DNA of 12,353 nucleotides. It comes from Planctomycetota bacterium (GTDB lineage: Bacteria > Planctomycetota > SBBH01 > JACQRN01). The translations under genes were made by a program, and so were the position numbers. The notes under the pieces are model-generated. The model was not told the origin of the DNA and searched no databases. It saw nothing but the letters and a program-made list of their open reading frames with translations. Positions 6,981 through 12,353 of this stretch are shown in pieces. Each line of letters begins with the position of its first letter. Positions within the stretch are counted from its first letter, which is position 1. The stretch lies in assembly GCA_016206515.1 (NCBI GenBank), contig JACQRN010000064.1:1-12353 (forward strand), written 5' to 3'.

Positions 6981-8185
6981 CGCGGGCCTTCGCGCTCGCC
7001 CGCGTGACGCTCCTGGAGGGGCTTCGCGCACGGGCCTGGGCCGTCTGGGTCCTGTACGCGCTGATCCTGGCCTGCCTGCCCGCGCTCCTGTCGGGGATCC
7101 CCCCATCGGCGTGGGGGCGCAGCGCCGTGACGACGGCCTACCAGGCCGCGGCTCTCCTGACGATCGCTTCGGTGACGATAGCCGGCGCGCGCCTCGTCCC
7201 GCGCGCCCTCGAATCGCGCGTCCTGTTCGCCGTGCTCACGAAGCCCGTGCGCCGCGCGGAGTACGTCGCGGGAGGGGCGCTCGGGATCGCCTCGCTCGCG
7301 GCGGTGCTGGCGGCGGGAATGGGGTTTGTCGGGGGGGGGGGACTGTCGCTTTCCGCGAGCGTCCGTTCCACCGCCTACTCCCGCCAGACCGGGACGGTCG
7401 AGGCCCGGCACGAGACCGACGGGACCGTATCGTGGACCTGCCGGGCGGCCTCCCCCTCCGGGGCGCTGCGACTGGTCATCCCCGTGCGGGCGCAGACCTG
7501 GGACGGGACGGCCCTGGCGCTCCGCTGGGAGGGAGGCGACCCGGAACGCACGGAGAACGTCCCGCGCTCCGTGCGGGCCTGGGAGGAGCCAGTGCCGCCC
7601 GAGGCCTGGCGCGACGGTGCCGCCCGGCTTGTCGTCTCGGTCCCCGGCGGGAACCCCCGCGAGGCGCTCGGCGAGGCTCCCGCAGGGCGCCTCCTCGCCA
7701 GCGACCGGACGTTCCTTCTCCCGTGGTGCGCCTCCCTCCTGGTGGCCTGGGTCGTCGCGACACTCCTCGGGATCGCGGCGTTCGTGGCATCGGTCTTCGT
7801 CTCCTGGAGGCTGGCCTTCCTGGCGGCGCTCACCTTCGGCATCTGTGGCGCGAACCGCGACCTGCTGCATCAGATGCCGAACGTGCTGACCCGCCAAACC
7901 CTCCAGACGACGTTCTCCCGGGCCCCCCATTCCCACGCCCACGATCCCGCCCCGGAGGAGGCGGCGAACTGGATCGACACGGGACTGTCATGGGCGGGAC
8001 GCCTCCTCTCCGCGCTCGGGGGGGCGCTTCCCGACCTGACGCGCGCGCAGGCGGCGCCGACCCTGGCGCGATCCCTCTCGATCCCCCCGCGCGCGCTCGG
8101 TTCCCTCGCGCTCGGGGCGGGCGCCTTCGGGTGCCTGCTCCTCGCGGCGGGGGTCCTGGGATTCGCCCGCCGGGAGTTCGTGTGA
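6977..8185 (+). CDS. ABC-2 type transporter, membrane subunit
   Basis: This 402-residue integral membrane protein is the likely partner of the preceding ATPase. Hydrophobic stretches lie at about residues 22-40, 53-73, 97-118, 247-288 (room for two passes) and 373-395. An insertion of about 120 residues between the third and fourth (roughly 124-245) is polar, with many Trp, Arg and Pro, and should form one soluble domain, probably outside the membrane. A second polar stretch, HSHAHDPAPEE (318-328), is His-rich. GTG 6977 overlaps the ATPase stop. An 11-G run sits in the third hydrophobic segment. Overall resemblance is to ABC-2 permeases by topology and context rather than by sharp motifs. The substrate is unknown. 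Confidence 0.82.
   Translation: MTRAFALARVTLLEGLRARAWAVWVLYALILACLPALLSGIPPSAWGRSAVTTAYQAAALLTIASVTIAGARLVPRALESRVLFAVLTKPVRRAEYVAGGALGIASLAAVLAAGMGFVGGGGLSLSASVRSTAYSRQTGTVEARHETDGTVSWTCRAASPSGALRLVIPVRAQTWDGTALALRWEGGDPERTENVPRSVRAWEEPVPPEAWRDGAARLVVSVPGGNPREALGEAPAGRLLASDRTFLLPWCASLLVAWVVATLLGIAAFVASVFVSWRLAFLAALTFGICGANRDLLHQMPNVLTRQTLQTTFSRAPHSHAHDPAPEEAANWIDTGLSWAGRLLSALGGALPDLTRAQAAPTLARSLSIPPRALGSLALGAGAFGCLLLAAGVLGFARREFV
7331..7341 (+). repeat. Homopolymer of eleven G inside the permease gene
   Basis: Eleven consecutive G encode most of a Gly4 stretch (residues 119-122) at the end of the third hydrophobic segment. Other G runs in the window reach only 7-8. Tracts of this length are prone to slippage in replication and in sequencing. 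Confidence 0.9.
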
Positions 8186-9321
8186 GCGCTTCCGCGCCGG
8201 CCTCGCGCCTGGGAAGGGCTGCCCTCGCGCTGGCCCTCGCCCTCGCCGCGCATCGGAGCGCGGTGGCGCTCCGGCACGATCGCGCGCACCCCCTGGCGCT
8301 CGACATCCCCGCGGGGGCCGCGTCCCCCGGCGAGGTCGCGGGCGGGCTCCTCCTGGGGGGGTTCCGCGGGCTGTTCGCGGACCTGGTCTGGTTCCGCGCC
8401 CAGGTCGCGTTGTCGGGGGATCGGGACGACCTGTACAATCTGCCGGCCTTGTACGAAAAACTGGCGCTCCTGCAGCCGCAATACCCGGAGATGTGGGCCT
8501 CGACGGGCGACGACCTAGTGTTCAACGCCGCGGCGAAGTTCGACACGCCCGCGGGGCAGTGGACGTGGATCCGGCTCGGCGTGGACTGGCTCCGGCGGGG
8601 GACCGACCGGATCGGGTCGGATCGGCGCGTGAGCCACCCGCGCGGGCACATGGTCTGGGAGTCGCTCGGCTGGGCGTACCTCTACAAGTGCACGCCTACG
8701 AACGAGATCGACAACGGGACGGTGTGGTGGCCGCTGGCCCGCTCGCAGTGGCGGGCGGACCCGTTCGAACTGTCCGCCGAGGCATTCGGAACCGCCTCGC
8801 GGTTCCCGCGGTACCTCGCGGGGCGCGTCATGATGGATGCGCACGTCCTGAAGCACTGGGCGCTCCACACCGTCGACCCGGTCGAGGAGATGGACCTGCT
8901 CCGCCGCTCCATGGAGGTGCTCCATCGCCACGACCGGGAACGGGGGACGTACCCTCCGGAATTCATCCGACGTCACCACTGGATACTGGCGGGGCTCGCC
9001 CGCGCGGCGGAGTTCCGGGCGCGCCTGGGGACCGAGGCCGATCCCGTTGCGCGGGGGGGGATCCTGGCTGATGCGATCGCCCACATCCAGGCGGAGGCGC
9101 TTCGCGATCCCGATTTCTCGGACGATCTGCCGCACGAACTTCGGAAGATGGACGCCCCGCCGGAGGCATACCGGGGGGTCGCGCGGGCGCTTGGGGAGAT
9201 GGCGACGGCGTCCGAGGCGCGGGGGGATCACGCCCGCGCGGAGGTCTGCCGCGAGCGCGCGGCGCTGTTCCTCTCCTGGGCCGACTACGTCGCCGAGATG
9301 GGGGTCGGGGCCGGGAACTGA
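8182..9321 (+). CDS. Uncharacterised Trp-rich protein linked to the ABC-2 transporter
   Basis: I cannot name this 379-residue protein. An N-terminal hydrophobic stretch (about 12-30, LGRAALALALAL...) could be a signal anchor, leaving the rest outside the cytoplasm. Next comes GGFRGLFADLVWFRAQ (59-74), then LYNLPALYEKLALLQPQYPE (84-103), which looks like a helical TPR-type hairpin, and a Trp-rich block (Trp127, 129, 136, 159, 164, 182, 183, 190). The C-terminal half is probably helical and Ala/Arg/Glu-rich. From memory, similar proteins with an FRGLxADxxWxR-like start occur beside ABC-2 genes in Planctomycetota and Acidobacteriota, but I cannot verify this. GTG 8182 overlaps the permease stop as GTGA, with CGGGAG at 8171-8176. 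A role as an accessory part of the transporter is inferred from position. Confidence 0.8.
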   Translation: MSASAPASRLGRAALALALALAAHRSAVALRHDRAHPLALDIPAGAASPGEVAGGLLLGGFRGLFADLVWFRAQVALSGDRDDLYNLPALYEKLALLQPQYPEMWASTGDDLVFNAAAKFDTPAGQWTWIRLGVDWLRRGTDRIGSDRRVSHPRGHMVWESLGWAYLYKCTPTNEIDNGTVWWPLARSQWRADPFELSAEAFGTASRFPRYLAGRVMMDAHVLKHWALHTVDPVEEMDLLRRSMEVLHRHDRERGTYPPEFIRRHHWILAGLARAAEFRARLGTEADPVARGGILADAIAHIQAEALRDPDFSDDLPHELRKMDAPPEAYRGVARALGEMATASEARGDHARAEVCRERAALFLSWADYVAEMGVGAGN

Positions 9322-9334
9322 CCGCCCCGCGGCC

Positions 9335-9676
9335 GTGCCCAGGGTCCCGCTGGATTCGGTGGTCGAGGGGGCGGTCCTCGCCGAGCCGGTGCTCGACCCG
9401 ATGGGGCGCCTCCTGGTCCCCGCCGGCGAGGTGTTGACCTCCGCGGTCCTGGCGTCGCTGCGCCGCCGCGGGATCCCGGACGTCGCGCTGGCGGGCCCCG
9501 CCGCCGCCGCGCCCGTGGCCGACCTGGCAGCCCTCGAACTTCTCGCGCGGCGCACCCCGGAGGGGACCGCCCGCTGGGAGCGCCTGGCGCGCGAGGCGTC
9601 GCGCTGGGGCGAGGACCCGCGCATGCAGGTCCTGCGCGAGGCGGTGCTGCGTCATACCCTCCCCCCCGCGCCGTGA
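9335..9676 (+). CDS. Small protein resembling the N-terminal module of HD-GYP/HDOD proteins
   Basis: This 113-residue protein begins VPLDSVVEGAVLAEPVLDP (4-22), MGRLLVPAGEVLT (23-35) and LASLRRRGIPDVAL (39-52). This pattern (a leading beta segment, D-x-x-G-R-x-L-x-x-x-G, then a helix ending in GI or GV) is often seen just before HD-GYP or HDOD domains. Here it is a separate gene overlapping the HDOD gene by GTGA at 9673-9676. The remaining 60 residues are Ala/Arg-rich and probably helical. GTG 9335 is chosen as the start nearest the conserved part; no clear ribosome site precedes it, and the gap to the previous gene is 13 bases. Its function is unknown; it probably works with the HDOD protein or the kinase. 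Confidence 0.72.
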   Translation: MPRVPLDSVVEGAVLAEPVLDPMGRLLVPAGEVLTSAVLASLRRRGIPDVALAGPAAAAPVADLAALELLARRTPEGTARWERLAREASRWGEDPRMQVLREAVLRHTLPPAP

Positions 9677-10548
9677 CCGCTCCCGACCGGACCGAGCTGC
9701 TGCGAACGCGCGTCGAGCGCGCGGACGACCTGCCGACCCTGCCGACCGTTGTCGCCCGCATCGGGCAGATGCTGCGGGATCCGAAGGTTTCCGCCTCCGC
9801 GATCGGGGACGTGCTGGCCGAGGACCCGGTCCTGACCGCTCGCATCCTGCGACTGGTCAACTCCGCCTACTACGGCTTCCCGCAGAAGATCACCCACGTC
9901 TCGCGGGCGATCGTGATCCTGGGATTCCAGAAGATTCACAACGTCGTCCTGACCGCGAGCGTGTTCAGCCGCTTCGCCCAGCCCGCGGGGTTCCCGCTCT
10001 GCGCGCTCTGGGAGCACTCGATCGCGGTCGCGATCGCGAGCGAGTCGCTCGCCGAATCGCTCCAGATCCGCGAGCGCGCGGAGGAGGCGTTCGTATCGGG
10101 CCTGCTACACGATCTGGGAAAGGTCGTCGTGGCGCACGTCGCCCCCGCCGACTTCGCGAAGGTGGTCGAGCTCCAGCGCTCGCGCGACCTCCTGTTCCGG
10201 GAGGCCGAGCGGCAGGTCCTCGGGACCGACCACGCCGAGGTCGGCTTCTGGCTCGCGCGCCGCTGGGGCCTGCCCGAGGGGGTGCAGAACGCGATCCGCT
10301 TCCACCATGAGCCCCAGACCGCCCGGGCGGGGCGCGTCCTGGCGTCCCTCGTCCATGTGGCGGACCTCCTCGCGCGGGCGCTGAACATCGGTTCCGGGGG
10401 GGATCCGCACATCCCCGTGGTCTCGCAGGCCGCCTGGGACGACTTGGCGATCACCCCGGAGCGCGCGGACCGCGCGGTGCGCAGGACGGTCGAGCGGCTC
10501 GCGAAGGCGGAGGCGTTCTTCTCCCTCGTGCGGGGGGAGGCCGCGTGA
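9673..10548 (+). CDS. HDOD-domain signalling protein
   Basis: This 291-residue cytoplasmic protein is almost entirely one HDOD domain. Family hallmarks are DLPTLPTVVARI (19-30), EDPVLTARILRLVNSAYYG (50-68), VSRAIVILGFQKIHNVVL (76-93), WEHS (113-116), GLLHDLGK (143-150), DHAEVGFWLARRWGLP (186-201), RFHHEP (209-214) and HVAD (228-231). The His/Asp positions of the HD superfamily look largely retained, as in many HDOD proteins, but catalysis has generally not been shown for the family; HDOD proteins act in signalling and cell-cycle or chemotaxis-like regulation. It starts with GTG 9673 overlapping the 113-residue gene and ends overlapping the kinase start, so the three are probably translated together. 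Confidence 0.93.
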   Translation: MTAPDRTELLRTRVERADDLPTLPTVVARIGQMLRDPKVSASAIGDVLAEDPVLTARILRLVNSAYYGFPQKITHVSRAIVILGFQKIHNVVLTASVFSRFAQPAGFPLCALWEHSIAVAIASESLAESLQIRERAEEAFVSGLLHDLGKVVVAHVAPADFAKVVELQRSRDLLFREAERQVLGTDHAEVGFWLARRWGLPEGVQNAIRFHHEPQTARAGRVLASLVHVADLLARALNIGSGGDPHIPVVSQAAWDDLAITPERADRAVRRTVERLAKAEAFFSLVRGEAA

Positions 10549-12086
10549 CGGACGCCGAGGCGGGGACGGGGGCGCTGCTGGACCAGTTCCTGCGCCTGTC
10601 CGCCGACGCGCGGAGGTTGCGCGCGTGCGCGACGGAGGATGTGGTTCTCGACTGCGCGCTCCTGATCCTGCGCGACACGCTCGGATACCCCAGCTACTGC
10701 CTGCTCCGGGAGGCGTCGGGCGATCTGCGCACCCTGCGCGCCTCCCCGGACGCCCCGCCGGTCCCGTCGCGGACCCTGCTGGGGTGGGCCGTGCAGCAGC
10801 ACGCCGCCGTGGGGGCGCCGCTCGGCGTGGGCCGCTGCTGGATCCTCGCGCCTCTGGACGCCGGCGGGGAGTCGTTCGGCGTGCTCGCGGTCGTCGCGGA
10901 CGGCCCCGAGTCGGGTCTTCCCCGCTACCGGCTGCAGATGATCGAGCACCTGGCGTCCGAGGCCGCCTGGACGCTCGCGCAGCTGCGCGGACGCGAGCGG
11001 ATGGCGTCCCTGAGCGACCTGTTCCACCACGTCCTGGAGTCCGTCCCGCACGGGCTTCTGGCGCTCTCCCGGGACGACCGGATCGTCGCCTGCAACCGGA
11101 ACTTCGAGTTCCTCTTCGGCCTGCGGCGTGTCGACCTCCTGGACGCGCCGTACCGCGAGGCGTTGCCGAAGCCGCTGTCGGAGCTGCTCGACGGCCTGAT
11201 CGCCTCCACGCTCTCCGGACGCCAGATCGTCGACCAGGAGTTCCCCCTCCGCACGGGCGACGGGCCGGAGGTCGTCGTCGGGTTCAGCACGGCGCTCCTG
11301 CAGGGGGAGCGCGGACCGGAGGGGATCCTGCTCCTGTGCCGGGACCTGGAGCTGTCGCGCGAGGTCCAGAAACTCCGCGACCTCGACGTCATGAAGACCG
11401 AGTTCGTCCACACGGTCAGCCACGAGCTGAAGACGCCGCTCACCGCGATCCTCGGCGGGACCGAGCTCCTGCTGGCGGATGCGGCGGGACTGTCGTCCGA
11501 GCAGCGCGAGGTGCTCGGCTTCATCGAGGAGGGGGGGCGTCGGCTCCAGGCACTCATCACGGACCTGCTGGACCTCTCGCGCCTGGAGTCGGGGAGCGCC
11601 GTCATGGAGCGCGTCGAGGTGTACCTCCCCGACCTCGTGAAGGAGATGCTGCCGGTCGTCGCCCCGATCAACCCGCGCTGCGCCCCTTCCCTCGATGTTG
11701 CCGGGCCCTTCCCGCACCTGCTGCTCGACCGCGAGAAGATGCGCCAGATCGTCCAGAACCTCCTCTCCAACGCCTTGAAGTACTCCCCCGAGGGGGGGGC
11801 GGTGCGCATCCGCCTCTCGGCGCGCGGCGCGTGGGCCTCCTTCGAGGTCTCCGACCAGGGGATCGGGATCCTTCCCGAGCACCTCGATCGGATCTGGGAG
11901 AAGTTCTACCGGGTCGACTCCTCGACCACGGCCTCCATCGAGGGGACGGGACTGGGGCTCCCGATCGTCAAGCACCTAGTCGAGCTGCACGGCGGTCGTG
12001 TGGAGGTCGAGAGCGCGCCGGGGGCCGGGAGCACCTTCCGGGTCCTCCTGCCGATCGGCCACGGGGCGGAGCCGGCCCCCTTGTGA
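10545..12086 (+). CDS. Soluble GAF-PAS sensor histidine kinase
   Basis: This 513-residue kinase lacks membrane segments, so it should sense an internal signal. Residues about 30-145 fit a GAF domain (LGYPSYCLL; WILAPLDAGGESFGVLAVV). Residues about 157-270 fit a PAS domain (VLESVPHGLLALSRDDRIVA; CNRNFEFLFG). The HisKA region has the phospho-acceptor His293 in TVSHELKTPLTAIL. The ATPase domain has the N box QNLLSNALKYS (404-414), G1 DQGIGI (437-442), F box WEKFYRVD (451-458) and G2 GTGLGL (467-472), so it looks fully active. GTG 10545 overlaps the HDOD stop and is served by GGGGAGG at 10534-10540. No response regulator is encoded in the window; its partner is elsewhere or just downstream. Function with the HDOD protein is inferred from the overlap. 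Confidence 0.94.
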   Translation: MTDAEAGTGALLDQFLRLSADARRLRACATEDVVLDCALLILRDTLGYPSYCLLREASGDLRTLRASPDAPPVPSRTLLGWAVQQHAAVGAPLGVGRCWILAPLDAGGESFGVLAVVADGPESGLPRYRLQMIEHLASEAAWTLAQLRGRERMASLSDLFHHVLESVPHGLLALSRDDRIVACNRNFEFLFGLRRVDLLDAPYREALPKPLSELLDGLIASTLSGRQIVDQEFPLRTGDGPEVVVGFSTALLQGERGPEGILLLCRDLELSREVQKLRDLDVMKTEFVHTVSHELKTPLTAILGGTELLLADAAGLSSEQREVLGFIEEGGRRLQALITDLLDLSRLESGSAVMERVEVYLPDLVKEMLPVVAPINPRCAPSLDVAGPFPHLLLDREKMRQIVQNLLSNALKYSPEGGAVRIRLSARGAWASFEVSDQGIGILPEHLDRIWEKFYRVDSSTTASIEGTGLGLPIVKHLVELHGGRVEVESAPGAGSTFRVLLPIGHGAEPAPL

Positions 12087-12121
12087 TCCACGCCAGCGCC
12101 CGGTACCGTCCGCGGCCGTGA
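12083..12121 (+). CDS. Possible 12-codon leader-type frame between kinase and rsfS
   Basis: GTG 12083 overlaps the kinase stop as GTGA and opens a frame of 12 codons (VIHASARYRPRP) that ends at TGA 12119-12121, itself overlapping GTG 12118 of rsfS as GTGA. The peptide has no recognisable family. It could let terminating ribosomes pass from the kinase gene to rsfS. It may equally be chance, since GTGA is frequent in this DNA. Confidence 0.15.
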   Translation: MIHASARYRPRP

Positions 12122-12353
12122 CCGCCGCGAGGAGGGTGGAGAAGGCGCCGCAGAAGCGTGCGACGAAGGCCCGCCCCGGACGCAAGCGCCTGTGCCGGAT
12201 CGCGTCGTTCCTCGCCGACCGGAAGGCGGAGTCGCTCCTGGCGCTCGACATCTCGCGGATGTTCATCGTCGACTACTTCCTGCTGGCGACCTGCCAAAGC
12301 CGCCGCCACCTGCTCTCCCTCGCCCGTGACCTGTGCGAGTGGCAGTCCGCGCC
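12118..12353 (+). CDS. rsfS: Ribosomal silencing factor RsfS, cut by the window end
   Basis: RsfS binds ribosomal protein L14 on the 50S subunit and blocks joining with 30S when nutrients are short. The 78 visible codons contain the family pattern LALDIS (41-46), then VDYFLLAT (51-58) and SRRH (61-64), near the usual DYFVIATGxSxRH. A basic segment of about 23 residues (ARRVEKAPQKRATKARPGRK) precedes the conserved part and is longer than in compact family members. GTG 12118 is the furthest upstream in-frame start I can find; GTG 12136 is an alternative, though AGGAGG directly abuts it, too close for a normal ribosome site. It lies 31 bases after the kinase gene. The C-terminus is outside the window. 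Confidence 0.85.
   Translation, partial: MTAARRVEKAPQKRATKARPGRKRLCRIASFLADRKAESLLALDISRMFIVDYFLLATCQSRRHLLSLARDLCEWQSA

Noticed and set aside
7111..8181. Upstream extension of the 379-residue protein through the permease gene
   Set aside because: The extension is Arg/Gly/Pro-rich shadow sequence; GTG 8182 with CGGGAG upstream and a GTGA overlap is the natural start. It remains relevant only for the slippage idea at the 11-G tract.
9936..11975. A 679-codon minus-strand frame opposite the HDOD and kinase genes
   Set aside because: It spans two clear plus-strand genes and reads as their reverse-frame shadow.

Overview
The window reads as chromosomal DNA from a very GC-rich bacterium. Codon third positions are overwhelmingly G or C, GTG starts are common, and genes often overlap by a GTGA tetranucleotide. 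Gene content is that of a bacterial core genome: ribosomal protein S1, GlmS, a sigma-70 factor, S21 and RsfS. It also carries HDOD and soluble histidine-kinase genes, as free-living Gram-negative phyla such as Acidobacteriota, Planctomycetota, Eisenbacteria-like lineages or Deltaproteobacteria often do. I cannot place it more finely from sequence alone.

Layout. (1) 1-336, minus strand: the N-terminal part of a PadR-type repressor whose end lies outside the window. Its promoter overlaps a perfect 14-bp palindrome, so it probably represses itself. (2) 405-1136: a PlsC-type acyltransferase, divergent from padR. (3) 1137-1400: a 264-bp gap with a short repeat, a plausible promoter and several GC palindromes, which looks like a structured leader for (4) rpsA (1401-3065, six S1 domains). 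(5) A perfect 10-bp-stem hairpin, then glmS (3106-4938). (6) A short spacer with two different 7-bp tandem arrays, then a sigma-70 factor (5051-5929) overlapping rpsU (5926-6102). (7) An ABC-2 export cassette: ATPase (6117-6980), permease (6977-8185) and an unrecognised 379-residue partner (8182-9321). (8) A signalling cassette: a 113-residue protein (9335-9676), an HDOD protein (9673-10548) and a GAF-PAS-histidine kinase (10545-12086). (9) The start of rsfS (12118 onward, cut by the window end).

Everything from plsC on is on the plus strand and tightly packed. Several genes serve translation or growth control (S1, S21, a sigma factor, RsfS), with envelope-precursor and lipid genes (GlmS, PlsC) beside them. 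The ABC and HDOD/kinase cassettes have no known substrate or signal. Co-transcription is inferred from spacing only.

I found no mobile elements, CRISPR, tRNA or rRNA. I did not find a demonstrably new system. The best leads are the replaced oxyanion-hole Asn in GlmS, the 11-G tract in the ABC permease gene, the ABC partner protein of unknown function, the detached small domain before the HDOD gene, the rpsA leader, and a 12-codon reading frame that links the kinase and rsfS through GTGA overlaps at both ends.
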